A model generated the notes under the pieces. That model was not told the DNA's origin. It did no database searches and saw only the letters and a list, made by a program, of their open reading frames with translations. A program made the translations under genes and the position numbers. Source: Spodoptera frugiperda (lineage: Eukaryota; Arthropoda; Insecta; Lepidoptera; Noctuidae). Taken from it: 64,000 nt of DNA. The DNA is taken from positions 1,612,001 through 1,676,000 of the forward strand of contig NC_064229.1 of NCBI RefSeq assembly GCF_023101765.2. The letters are read 5' to 3'. This document shows, one piece after another, positions 55,101 through 58,423 of the stretch; the stretch's first letter is position 1, and the number at the start of each line of letters is the position of its first letter.

Positions 55101-57924
55101 CTTATAACCAATTATATGAGACCTCATATTATGTATGCACGAACTAATACGCTTTTTTAATAGTATACTAACATTAGTACAAGAGTGTTTACACTGAAAA
55201 TGCGACCTTATTGCGTAGTCATAAGGTGGTTATTCCTTTTAAGAATTTTTAGACTTAGGCCTCTTCTATTGCGATGAGTTGATTTAAAATAAAACCAAAT
55301 TGTGTACACAATACCTAGGAAATATTTTTATTAAACATGTTTAAAGTAACGCCATATTCCTAATTTATTTTTAAAGCTAGCATACATAGGTATGGTATAG
55401 TAAGTATATCAACTACATAATTTTAGCTACTGTTGTTATACAGCGGGACACTGCTAATATAATAATGATAGTATAATAACAATTATTTTATTAATGTAAA
55501 TAATTTTATATATTTATTTTTCTTTAATTATAGTGACGTATTTTAAGTTTGCAAATATAAAAACACATCTTTATTCGACAGTAAAATATTTAGCATCAAA
55601 AGAAATACATAGAAAAAGTAAAAAAAATTATAACAGTATAATAATTATGATTATACATATAAACAAAGATAATTTAAACTTAACTGAAAAAGAATGTTAC
55701 ACAGTCATGAGAGTGTGAATATAAATATAAAAAAAAAATTATTGCATGTTTTCATGAATTTTTCCAATTATATTTTCTAAAGCGAAGTATATATCATCAC
55801 AACTATTTTTTATTATGTATTGCACACATTTGTCCGCACTGCACTCGCAAGCCTTTTCAGGCTGGTTATCACCCTCATATATTTCAATTTTAATCGTCCT
55901 TGATGACGCCGATATATTTTGAGCCCTGGTTTTAGTATAAGAGTATACTTGAACTCGCTGGCGCTTTTGTGGAGCTGATGATGTTCCACCTTTTCTCTTC
56001 AAATTGAGTTTAGATGACTCGCCTGCATTTGGTTCCTTTGGCGGGTATGGGACAAAATTAAAAAGGTCTTCAGAGTCCTGGAACAAAAAAAAAACTAAGT
56101 ATAGCCGTAATAAACAATGAAATATTTTTAATAAAAATCAGAAAAAAAAATACTCACCGACATCTTATGTGATTATCCCAAACAAACACTCGCAGTAATT
56201 GTTACCAATTAAATATAGACACTTTTTTAATTTATTGCACTCATGTATATGAACAAGTTCTAAAACTCTAATGATACAAATTAAACTCTATGTGCGGAAT
56301 CCTAGAGTTCAATTTGATAATATGTAGCACGTATAATGAGCACACATCTTTTTTCTTTCCTAATTTAGAAAACGGCGCCACAGTGTCGCGGATACCTGAG
56401 ATGCAATTCTAAATAGGAAGTTGTATGTACCATTGTATGAACCTATGTTTCCCGCGGTTTCACCCGCTCCCGCGGGAACTACTTCCCGCACTCGGATAAA
56501 AAGTATCCTATCACCCTAGTCAGCTCATACTCTGTCAGTACCTATACCAAATTTCATCAAAATCCGTTCAGTAGTTTCAACGTGATTGACGGACAAACAT
56601 CCAAATATCCAAACAAACTTTCACATATTTTATAATATTAGTGTGATGTTAACTTGTAAAAAGGAAAGGATTTCATACAGTGTTATTACATCGGACATAA
56701 GCATAGCGGTCTACTCCTTCGGGGAATACAACTGAGATGCAATGTTTTGTTATAACAGATGCATGATAATAAACGTGCTCACAAGTGTTATTAAATGCAA
56801 GTGTAATGAGTTTAGATTTAGACGATCAATCTCTTACATATTATAATGCAACAGATGCAAAACAAGCTACAGTGCATTACATCATGATACTAGGGAGTCG
56901 GATTCCCGTTGAATGCAGTTGCGAATCGAGCGCAATACCTATTCGACTGCATTGTTATTGAATACGATATTCACATTACGATCTGCATAAGCGGTATAAT
57001 TGGGGGCTTCTGCATCGCGCAGCTCGAGCGCCGCGAGAGCAAGTGATGCAGAACCCCCAATTATACCCTACGTTTTCTTTTAACGTAAAGCAAATTCATA
57101 CTAAGGGTACTATATAAAATTCAGACTTTTGTTAAAATCTATATTTAACCTTCCTTATTATTTAAGTATCAGAAGAAGTATATAAAATCCTGAAGTATTC
57201 TACATCTACATCTATTCACCTTTTTTAGGTAAACGTAAAAGACTCGAAGTTTGGAGAAGCACTTGTGTTCCAAGTCCGTAAGACATCAGGAGGCTATGTA
57301 TTGGGTTTTAGAGCCGATCCTCGTGATAGATTGCGGTCTCTGCTGACAGAACTACAGGCTCTGCACCAGGCTTACACGGAGAAACCTATATTTGGCGTTG
57401 AACTCAATTGGAATAATGATGTAAGCGTTTAATAGTTATCTTTTATCTATTAAGTATATAAAAATTAATCGGGTTTTCCTTTCTTACCCTATAACTCCAG
57501 AACGCACGAACCGATTTTCCACGGTTTGCATTCGTTAGGACTCGGGCTCCGTGAGGTTTATAATAAAGGAAAATCAGGAAAATATCAAGAAAAACAGGAA
57601 AATAACTGGTGGCGAAACCCCAATTTCGCCAAGTTTGTTATACTTATTTTATGCACGTATCGGTCCAATAGTACCTATTGGTTCATAATAATTACGTTTT
57701 CACAGAATACAAGGCACTCAGATGATGATATAGAAGAGTTGGAAGAAATCGGAGAACCCCGCGGTGAAATGGGACCTAATTTGTACTTAGCATCGCAACT
57801 TGCCCAAAATAAAGAAGAATCTGAAAGCCCACCAGTTTATAGTTCATATTTAGGACTAGCTATAGAACCGCTAAGAGAAGGATTTACTTTAAAAAGTCTT
57901 TTTGAAGTGCAAACTACATCATAA
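37140..57924 (+). CDS. BBS5: BBS5, core BBSome subunit (7 coding exons)
   Basis: Coding exons read from GT-AG junctions: 37,140-37,204; 39,259-39,407; 40,045-40,222; 40,675-40,765; 41,060-41,206; 57,229-57,420; 57,706-57,924. They join in phase to about 346 residues, close to the usual ~340 of the family. Diagnostic stretches are AVWEDREVLFDLP (exon 1), NLRIIWHSLASPRINL, SIGLNCIL, IWNLSSDSGNLGTLIITNVR, GGYVLGFRADP and KPIFGVELNW. BBS5 has two PH-like domains that bind phosphoinositides, and it is part of the BBSome coat that carries membrane proteins in cilia. In insects it is expected mainly in ciliated sensory neurons. Intron 5 is 16 kb because a Polinton is inserted in it. All splice junctions and the frame remain intact, so the gene is probably functional. 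Confidence 0.93.
38587..38696. repeat. Short MITE with terminal inverted repeats (family K)
   Basis: Left end TTTCCACCGGAGATGTGCTATG, right end CATAGCACATCTCTTGTGGAAA, about 22 bases with few mismatches. It sits in BBS5 intron 1. A diverged relative is visible at about 61,126-61,345 (AACATAGCTACATTGCACATC). Confidence 0.65.
38702..39104. mobile_element. TTAA-flanked MITE (family L)
   Basis: TTAA (38,702-38,705), then GGTCTCAGCACACATATGGG at the left. CATATGTGTGCTGAGACCC then TTAA (39,101-39,104) closes the right side. The inverted ends extend over ~30 bases with GGGATCGT / ACGATCCC. Interior GC is about 55%, with no ORF. The TTAA duplication fits piggyBac-type mobilisation, but the ends alone do not prove it. 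It lies in BBS5 intron 1. Confidence 0.7.
39468..39740 (+). repeat. Family B repeat fused to a family D 3' part
   Basis: A nearly full family B unit (CAGATGGGGCCCAATAGGGC to GGCGAGAGAAGTCATTA, 39,468-39,628) runs straight into the family D body (GTGTGATCCACACATCAATT to CGACATACGAGACAATCC, 39,630-39,740) in the same direction. BBS5 intron 2. Confidence 0.65.
40278..40428 (+). repeat. Family B repeat
   Basis: TTTACTGGGGCTCTGACTCG, AGCAGGAGTAGGAACGGGGT and CTCGCCTAAGGCGGAAAAAG, in BBS5 intron 3. Confidence 0.65.
41231..41379. repeat. Polinton left terminal inverted repeat
   Basis: The inner 118 bases (from AGGGTATAATTGGGG to TATTCAATAACAAT) match the reverse complement of the right end with a single one-base difference (four versus five G). 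The outer ~30 bases (TACCCTTAGTACGAGTATCC...) also match, but with substitutions and a ~9-base indel. Confidence 0.9.
41264..41337. repeat. Imperfect palindrome inside the left terminal repeat
   Basis: GGTATAATTGGGGTTCTGCATC at the left mirrors GATGCAGAAGCCCCCAATTATACC at the right. The centre is itself nearly self-complementary around GCTCGAGC. A single strand could fold into a ~74-base hairpin. Confidence 0.85.
41486..41491 (-). terminator. Candidate poly(A) signal of the capsid gene chain
   Basis: AATAAA on the minus strand, 29 bases after the stop codon of the exonuclease-like gene and before the terminal repeat. It is the first such hexamer downstream of the four-gene chain. Confidence 0.5.
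41520..41993 (-). CDS. Polinton-associated exonuclease-like protein, function unknown
   Basis: 157 residues starting with TAIVDVQGFKTEANEF and IKEIAIL, then IKPPFPFYDL, and NLEDKGCPSL in the C-terminal part. Similar small proteins occur in many Polintons and as insect 'uncharacterized' proteins. The start, a short strand with Asp6 and a conserved Glu nearby, resembles motif I of RNase H-fold 3'-5' exonucleases. However, the motif reads D-x-Q, not D-x-E, so activity is doubtful and the fold is inference. The ATG overlaps the stop of the major capsid gene in the sequence ATGA (41,990-41,993). Last gene of the chain before the left terminus. Confidence 0.7.
   Translation of the reverse strand: MTAIVDVQGFKTEANEFIIKEIAILCDKKIQVFLIKPPFPFYDLTKQERRQVSWIERNRKIYWNEGIVPYSNYQNLVINILRDKCVYVKGSEKVSWLRNIVNSTNVNNLEDKGCPSLLNLYEEYENSHDLYSCIYHDSVCALKNVLCLNKWRIDNVV
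41990..43195 (-). CDS. Major capsid protein (double jelly-roll)
   Basis: 401 residues, a usual length for the single-subunit, double jelly-roll capsid proteins of Polintons/adintoviruses, which form pseudo-hexameric capsomers. Recognisable stretches are DLPHFDSSIESYEVHSYNPY at the N-terminus, IEGQAKLFGKDG, FLFQDI-like YLFQDIRYEMNGIEID, and AFRNWDLYEYPLLPKTTKHS in the middle. The C-terminal LEFECSTLIPDNTTAYCLII closes the second barrel. Its ATG (43,195) overlaps the stop of the pX-like gene, and its stop overlaps the ATG of the exonuclease-like gene, both as ATGA. The frame is intact. The identification is by pattern, not alignment. Confidence 0.85.
   Translation of the reverse strand: MSILQITDLPHFDSSIESYEVHSYNPYNNSFRENDEIRIPIHQQDIYVLPSASSIYIEGQAKLFGKDGHPSKKPVTFTNNPVMYLFQDIRYEMNGIEIDRIKNSGITSTIKSYISFNEAESKVAALWGWNLNGFQSDGHFSVVVPLNKILGFAEDYNKIVINCKHELILNRSNSNLNSIILTDENVQLQIDIQRVQWRVPHIKVSDRERLTLLKHLERDKPIQMAFRNWDLYEYPLLPKTTKHSWSVKTASQLEKPRYVIFCLQTNRKSNKSKDSSVFDHCDVTNVTLFLNSQYYPYEPLGLKFSENKYSILYEMYVKFRQSYYSSPVDPLLDLKNFKEKAPLFIIDCSRQNDCLKTGPVDVRLEFECSTLIPDNTTAYCLIINDRLVEYKPLSNIVRRLS
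43192..43338 (-). CDS. pX/mu-like basic peptide
   Basis: A 48-residue frame, too small for most gene finders, squeezed between penton and major capsid. It is very basic (about 15 Lys/Arg) with a core PRRKKNVKKLTKSNKDFLKAL ending in GFKV. Adintoviruses carry a small 'X' protein in this position, related to adenovirus core peptide pX, often ending in a 'L-x-F/L-L-x-x-L-G' helix. DNA condensation in the virion is the likely role (inference). Its ATG overlaps the penton stop and its stop overlaps the major capsid ATG, both by the four bases ATGA. These tight overlaps and the conserved position argue that it is real. Confidence 0.75.
   Translation of the reverse strand: MIVYNKKPPVKIKRPIPSTTVKVPRRKKNVKKLTKSNKDFLKALGFKV
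43335..43748 (-). CDS. Penton-like minor capsid protein (single jelly-roll)
   Basis: 137 residues, matching the short single jelly-roll minor capsid proteins that form vertex pentamers in Polintons. Key stretches are YFQPPLHLSDQYECGLLYF near the N-terminus and IYFPVNKNIISSISVRIVDQ. The C-terminal FGEEHIQLRLHLRK is a typical last strand. It begins 33 bases after the protease stop and its own stop is shared with the start of the pX-like frame (ATGA). Upstream of the major capsid gene, as in other members. Confidence 0.85.
   Translation of the reverse strand: MSTTVTISGNKSELVSYFQPPLHLSDQYECGLLYFSVLKTRPNVPVNNSSLTAVIRIECDLVHGSYYNGLPTHFIHEFISDTAPGRSYTEIPQNVIYFPVNKNIISSISVRIVDQFGSCIDFGEEHIQLRLHLRKAK
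43782..44156 (-). CDS. Adenain-type maturation protease, in the -1 frame of the PLA2/pVI gene
   Basis: Cysteine protease of the adenovirus protease/Ulp1 clan, which trims virion proteins. Catalytic signature: His in NPGSHWVAYAKY, Asp in VEYFDSYGNL, Gln in NIQRDHPFN, and Cys six residues after that Gln in NCGHLC. The only in-frame ATG (44,069) falls inside the motif YFRGVFMRDELP. The conserved ALTNFDILKYG region before it is in frame but has no start codon. The frame is open back to 44,192, overlapping the preceding gene. At 44,156-44,162 that gene ends with A AAA AAC directly before its TAA. A -1 shift there leads exactly into this frame and adds ~124 residues, the expected protease size. So it is probably made as a fusion. 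Confidence 0.85.
   Translation of the reverse strand, partial: LRYRLPKRALTNFDILKYGNRIPYFRGVFMRDELPKYPYKKECGVINLDSSKNPGSHWVAYAKYNDYVEYFDSYGNLKPPKEFIKYVGSNIKYNYENIQRDHPFNCGHLCLIFLKNFWYNQEIK
44120..44162 (-). promoter_or_regulatory. Candidate -1 ribosomal frameshift site
   Basis: Heptamer A AAA AAC at 44,162-44,156 in the correct phase (X XXY YYZ), followed at once by the zero-frame stop TAA. About nine bases on, GGCTACCC-AAAC-GGGCC can form a small GC stem with a bulge (roughly 44,129-44,146). The slip connects the PLA2/pVI gene to the protease. The slippery sequence is seen; the activity is inference. Confidence 0.6.
44153..44929 (-). CDS. PLA2-domain protein with pVI-like C-terminus
   Basis: 258 residues. 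N-terminal phospholipase A2 domain of the parvovirus type: calcium loop YNYCGPGTKL at residues 25-34 and catalytic LDEYCKDHDIAY with His54-Asp55. A Lys-rich middle follows (about 105-155). A small-residue hydrophobic stretch, FAGLSAAGALAGGAAGIAKT (about 195-214), leads into an amphipathic helix, then KGLHLKPHKGGLGIF near the end, a pattern of Polinton/adenovirus pVI-like minor capsid proteins. The likely role is breaching a cell membrane during entry and binding the capsid interior (inference). The last three codons form a slippery heptamer and the protease lies in the -1 frame. Confidence 0.85.
   Translation of the reverse strand: MCFGESSLLNWLINNIPFELHLPGYNYCGPGTKLIKRLTQGDKGINKLDEYCKDHDIAYHKSSNLKDRHKADLILLKMARERAVASDANIGEKLAARLVSKAMLAKIKTGSGLNKKHSPKIIPGKGLKSKLKSVITKAKRHIKKLKPKSKKMAIELAIAAARELADDSSIKLPRIIPIPKTGGVLPLIPIFAGLSAAGALAGGAAGIAKTINEFKMAKKLYEESKRHNEKMEALCIGKGLHLKPHKGGLGIFVSKEKN
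44987..45922 (-). CDS. Retrovirus-like integrase with C-terminal chromodomain
   Basis: 311 residues. The catalytic core has Asp37 (LWQADLID), Asp98 (LQTDNGTEF) and Glu132 (SIVERFIRT). VIDTFSKYAWALPM is typical of rve integrases. An SH3-like part (YKVGDYVRISKYKGTFEKGY) follows. The end, VYLVEKVLRRKGNRVLVKW to ESSWIDKSNVI (about 275-310), is a chromodomain that may steer insertion to marked chromatin (family knowledge plus inference). The N-terminus keeps only a short helix and NYPRRRVI; no HHCC zinc finger is seen. It inserts element DNA into the host genome. Starts at the first ATG. Confidence 0.9.
   Translation of the reverse strand: MNMSKADVVNEIHKNARVNYPRRRVIMKDIDDLWQADLIDMQSISKENKSYRYILAVIDTFSKYAWALPMRSKTKEDVCNSFKTLLDKGRVPKNLQTDNGTEFYNNKFQKLMKSYHINHYSTFSTKKASIVERFIRTLKSKIYKEFSLNGNYNWVNNTLNDVIYKYNHTHHRTINEIPANVNNINKKLILERYLKLLKNDNLKSKYKVGDYVRISKYKGTFEKGYTPNWSTEIFKIRKIQDTTPITYLIEDTIRGQPILGAFYTQELQKTKHPNVYLVEKVLRRKGNRVLVKWLGLSSAESSWIDKSNVIL
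45990..46910 (-). CDS. Conserved Polinton protein of unknown function
   Basis: 306 residues. N-terminal ~60 residues are charged and helical (probably coiled coil, KNKIKQMKNQEHSMNLSLDK). The C-terminal half has a conserved block: YNLTPGLKELLLRRKPDL, DMLHYTNAHKRDF, YWDDPNELVDRLKLLIASRD, and EILSIIEELKEAGII at the very end. The same block is common in Polintons and in insect proteins annotated as uncharacterized, so it is a family hallmark, though I know of no assigned role. It lies between ATPase and integrase in the same direction. Confidence 0.8.
   Translation of the reverse strand: MEKNIKIELMKSVDSIKNKIKQMKNQEHSMNLSLDKMLKPVTDPLKTLVDSNKTIEKIQTFENTHSNFEDMKLDDINTSSSTKFEECYDPQPNPIQIVKKSPQTELLDDLEISLEGRDIHDIYDGVNIPFGIRSANKKLLMGNSIVSFSKIDSVNDDNFVLIKIGDKSYNLTPGLKELLLRRKPDLKLISSEDKLVYKDMLHYTNAHKRDFNPNGQIRGDKGIKYREIIKPLFSETLNNNVVTKFGGSLPTLKKYKNNTDLVYWDDPNELVDRLKLLIASRDAGNTNHDNEILSIIEELKEAGIIQ
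47007..47693 (-). CDS. FtsK/HerA-type genome packaging ATPase
   Basis: 228 residues. Walker A CGPSNCGKT (residues 39-47), Walker B SVFIFDDVAC (111-120), then a Gln/Thr sensor area FYLSQTYSKIPKQLLRDN. Length and motifs fit the A32-like packaging ATPases of Polintons and related double-jelly-roll viruses, which pump DNA into the capsid. It starts at the first ATG and is divergently arranged with the plus-strand accessory gene at 48,009. The ~315 bases between them form a shared promoter region. Confidence 0.9.
   Translation of the reverse strand: MKLIKQPISLKVNNIDLNESSHQIRHSPLLPNTIRCIMCGPSNCGKTNVMISLLLHENGIKFKNLYLYSKTSFQPKYRFLSQVLTRVPQINFYKFNDDKEVISPTEALPNSVFIFDDVACENQVNIRNYFCMGRHKQIDCFYLSQTYSKIPKQLLRDNVNFLIIFKQDDVNLKHIYEEHVSSDLQWKKFRNICQTVWSKPYNFLLINKDSSLNNGRYRQNFDMFFKFD
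47694..47926. promoter_or_regulatory. Divergent promoter region, with 5' UTR exon of accessory gene 1
   Basis: Lies between the ATPase (minus) and accessory gene 1 (plus). A TATA-like TATATAAT is at 47,849-47,856. A transcript starting near 47,880 would contain a 5' UTR exon ending at 47,926 (ATTTATTG before GTAAGT). It splices to 48,005, four bases before the start codon. TATA and splice sites are seen; the start point is inference. Confidence 0.5.
48009..48778 (+). CDS. Accessory protein 1, spliced, unknown function
   Basis: The only Polinton gene on the plus strand. Exon 48,009-48,125, intron 48,126-48,385 (GTTAGT...TTTTTACAG), exon 48,386-48,778, giving about 169 residues. A further intron lies in the 5' UTR (47,927-48,004). 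The protein is acidic at the N-terminus (GGLNRFVFDNVES, LNSEDLNDGPLL), has a nuclear-signal-like NTKKRKPD and ends in SVQYLVKDYCDDIMDEIEYL followed by IGKIVKKI. That C-terminal region is clearly related to accessory protein 2 at 55,739. An I-x-C-x-E motif (GINCSENN) is present, but the paralogue lacks it. No known domain is recognised. Poly(A) signal AATAAA at 48,909-48,914. Confidence 0.7.
48909..48942. terminator. Convergent poly(A) signals
   Basis: AATAAA on the plus strand (48,909-48,914) serves accessory gene 1. AATAAA on the minus strand (48,937-48,942) serves PolB. The two transcripts would end within ~30 bases of each other. Confidence 0.5.
49035..52529 (-). CDS. Protein-primed family B DNA polymerase
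   Basis: 1164 residues, no interruption. Order: a C2H2-like zinc motif at the extreme N-terminus (Cys4, Cys7, His17, His23); a second Cys/His cluster FLCDECFLYF...NHNCG (about 317-336). The 3'-5' exonuclease follows, with motif I VIYGDFESLL (Asp360), motif II FHNLSGYDSHLF (~498) and motif III YLKCDVLLLCD (~656). Between exo I and II lies an endonuclease VII-like zinc patch, CHICKTQF (454), KDHDHFTGKYRG (470) and AHNNCN (485). The polymerase palm has YLDCVNLYGFAMM (Asp754), NNSIFGKT (~901) and CYTDTDSLL (Asp1008/Asp1010). It copies linear element DNA from a protein primer. A TATA-like TATATATT lies at about 52,568-52,577. Confidence 0.93.
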   Translation of the reverse strand: MFFCKSCKIYVSKLSSHNRSNIHKSNRLSNSEIDNVQVIASAFKKRIISYKINPIVFTIIPETFLSQISNTVYNIIKKSIKKHKAIKVNFELFISYILPKNDEISMKSFNTKFNIIVQNTDIADIYLKCSEKLISKCSEFELSDSGWTINFISHLEVNINKYNPLRAGTYLKLPAVIRNTKSCLNIHNNDNYCFLWSLSAHMYPTTQNPNRTKSYPHYTKLFNINNLSFPPNFNDIKIFEMNNPFISVNVYGLDSNNHVTGPLYLTCKRKLIHANLLYIFKNGKAHFCLIKDFSRLLHRQLTKHKSKVFLCDECFLYFDQINKLMNHNCGRIQTILPEEHSKLHFVNFERTQRIPIVIYGDFESLLCEYSDKNKSIFTESVQAHKASSFAYYICCKAKPELNDFVSYRGPNCGQTFVETIVNDVKRLHNILQEDRPMLPLTPEELTAHNEATTCHICKTQFVKNDKIVKDHDHFTGKYRGPAHNNCNLNFKKCQFIPIIFHNLSGYDSHLFIKELSGILGRINLIPKSKEKYISFTKFIPIDKTNTAQLKFIDSFNFLSTSLDKLAKTLHSNDFHHLQLYFPDENLFQLVRRKGVYCYDYIDTWEKYNETQLPERSKFFNKLTGEHISPDDYQHAKKVWDSFKIKNLGEYTDLYLKCDVLLLCDIFEKFRDMSLNYYSLDPCFYVSSPSLSWDAMLLHTKVELELISDVDMYQMLEDGIRGGLAQCSLRYAKANNKYLSSYNNKEPSSYLIYLDCVNLYGFAMMQKLPMCNFKFMNENEIVNFNVMNVSKKSKQGYILEVDLYYPPSIHNSHSDLPFAAEKFSPLQSQCKKLIANLHNKHRFVIHYLHLQECLKNGLILLKIHRILTFFQDNFLEPYISLNTSLRQKAKSDFERDFFKKQNNSIFGKTIENKRKQLDVRLVQLWKDKLNTTNKLHGAEKYISAPNFKDLTILDKNLVAIQLNKTKVILDRPIYIGFSILEISKTHLYNFHYSVMKKIYEDNIKLCYTDTDSLLYHIKTDDFYADMKNNIMYFDTSNFVENNIYSMPKANMQLPGYFKDEMGGDVISEFVGLRAKLYCIQSEKKTVKKAKGVTKPVTKKLDIEKYKRALKYNENLRDDMYIIRSKNHCIFTQKLNKLILNRDDNKRQMIKNSFETVPWGHYGTIL
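52641..52985. repeat. 112-bp tandem repeat upstream of PolB
   Basis: Three copies with period 112 (TTATCTTATATGTTTTATA at 52,641, 52,753 and 52,865). The third diverges near its end (TTTCTCTTGCGTTAAATGGC). A lone piece of the unit, TTTCTCATGTGTAAAATGTC, returns at about 53,139-53,182. The block is strongly AT-rich, within 120-460 bases before the PolB start. It may act as enhancer or origin (inference). Confidence 0.8.
53394..54663 (-). CDS. Accessory protein 3, spliced, start codon split by an intron
   Basis: Predicted coding segments (minus strand): 54,662-54,663 (the bases AT), 53,970-54,222 and 53,394-53,702, about 187 residues. All introns are GT-AG. Donor AT/GTAAGT and acceptor TTTTCAG/GGCT join to make the ATG, followed by AQIDNPFWLYEED. 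The centre is strongly basic (KKKAEPVKRAKKSQKKKVLP) with an acidic SDSDSD patch after it and KRKK, suggesting nuclear location. The C-terminal part (from DESQQPIRAATL to NAGRKEMRDIRPVLYP) looks globular, with YFFELRVYNTREAERLSYNE and TWAALTGLV. I recognise no family. A TATA box (TATAAAAG, minus) at 54,796-54,803 would place the start of transcription near 54,770. Poly(A) signal at 53,228-53,233. Confidence 0.65.
54335..54445. repeat. Possible moth repeat fragment in the accessory-3 intron
   Basis: CGACACGAAGGCTTCCGTACC and AGAACCCTAAAAAATCT resemble the two ends of a common lepidopteran repeat with 'CACGAAGGGTTCCGTACC' and 'GGAACCCTAAAAA'. If so, host repeats have entered the Polinton intron. 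Based on remembered repeat phrases only. Confidence 0.35.
54796..54803 (-). promoter_or_regulatory. TATA box of accessory gene 3
   Basis: TATAAAAG on the minus strand, about 130 bases upstream of the splice donor that carries the first two bases of the start codon. Confidence 0.5.
54804..55738. other. No convincing gene (Polinton interior)
   Basis: Very AT-rich. A 61-residue plus-strand frame at 55,533-55,718 follows an acceptor-like TTTCTTTAATTATAG, but no matching donor exon or protein similarity is seen. Confidence 0.4.
55739..56163 (-). CDS. Accessory protein 2, spliced, paralogue of accessory protein 1
   Basis: Coding exons 56,158-56,163 (ATG TCG, then donor GTGAGT) and 55,739-56,077 (acceptor TTGTTCCAG), about 114 residues. 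The first exon codes for only two residues. N-terminus DSEDLFNFVPYPPKEP resembles the SEDLNDGPLL area of accessory protein 1. A basic stretch follows (LNLKRKGG, PQKRQRVQVY). The end, KCVQYIIKNSCDDIYFALEN followed by IIGKIHENM, aligns with the C-terminus of accessory protein 1. TATA-like TATATTTA lies at about 56,209-56,216 (minus). No known domain; a nuclear regulatory role is a guess from the charge pattern and gene structure. Confidence 0.7.
56443..56645 (-). repeat. Family E repeat nested in the Polinton
   Basis: Read on the minus strand it begins ACACTAATATTATAAAATATG, passes GTCAATCACGTTGAAACTAC and ends in a GCGGG-rich stretch (CGGGAGCGGGTGAAACCGCG). This is the common moth Helitron-like repeat, inserted between accessory gene 2 and the right terminus. 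Confidence 0.6.
56951..57109. repeat. Polinton right terminal inverted repeat
   Basis: Reverse complement of the left repeat. The inner 118 bases differ by one G. The outer part (ACGTTTTCTTTTAACGTAAAG to CTAAGGGTA) carries ~9 extra bases compared with the left end. Confidence 0.9.
56993..57067. repeat. Imperfect palindrome inside the right terminal repeat
   Basis: GGTATAATTGGGGGCTTCTG and CAGAACCCCCAATTATACC are inverted copies around a GC-rich centre with GCTCGAGC. It matches the palindrome at 41,264-41,337. Confidence 0.85.
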
Positions 57925-57998
57925 TCAACAAAAATTAGCAAACAAGTGAATTAATTGTAAGGGATGAAGTTTTAAATACGTATACATTGTAATTTGTT

Positions 57999-58004
57999 AA
58001 TAAA
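57999..58004 (+). terminator. BBS5 poly(A) signal
   Basis: AATAAA 75 bases after the BBS5 stop codon, the first hexamer downstream. Confidence 0.7.
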
Positions 58005-58423
58005 AACTATAGAAATCTCTAGTTTTTTTTATCGTCGTAGTTGTATTTCTTACCTAAATGATACGGTCACATATTTACTTAAAAGACTCATACCCATCAC
58101 ACACACTAAAAACTGTTTCTGAACATCTGTGACGTTATTGACAGCCACAGTTGACACTTATTTGAATTTGACATTTTCAATTTTAGAAATAAACTTGTTG
58201 CGACTTGACTTTTACTACTGTTTTGTATGAACACAAAAGTGTATTTTTACGGATTTTAATTAACATTTACGATATTCTATGCTTATATAACGTGTAAATA
58301 ATAAAATCAAAACGTCTTATTGATGACAGCAATTGATTTTTCCTCAATTTAGCTATGAAAAGTGTTTTTGACTGATTGTTTATTTACAAGTTAGTTATTT
58401 GATATTATATTCATCAAACTAAA

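Larger units (their letters stand above)
41231..57109 (-). mobile_element. Polinton/Maverick (adintovirus-type) element in BBS5 intron 5
   Basis: About 15.9 kb with terminal inverted repeats and a complete gene set on the minus strand: exonuclease-like protein, major capsid, pX-like peptide, penton, protease, PLA2/pVI-like protein, integrase, conserved 306-residue protein, packaging ATPase and PolB. Three spliced accessory genes complete it, one of them on the plus strand. None of the large frames is interrupted. The combination of protein-primed PolB, rve integrase, FtsK-type ATPase, adenain-type protease and jelly-roll capsid proteins is diagnostic for Polintons; PLA2 and a pX peptide point to the adintovirus branch. 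The expected 6-bp target duplication is not clean: TCTATA lies before the left end and TACTATA after the right end. It lies mainly antisense to BBS5. Confidence 0.93.

Noticed and set aside
55533..55718. 61-residue plus-strand frame in the Polinton
   Set aside because: Acceptor-like sequence in front, but no donor exon, AT-driven composition and no similarity; kept only as a remark.
57526..57705. Upstream part of the 132-residue frame before BBS5 exon 7 (MHSLGLGLREVYNKG...)
   Set aside because: It is intron sequence read through in frame. A proper acceptor at 57,705 and continuity with exon 6 define the exon start.
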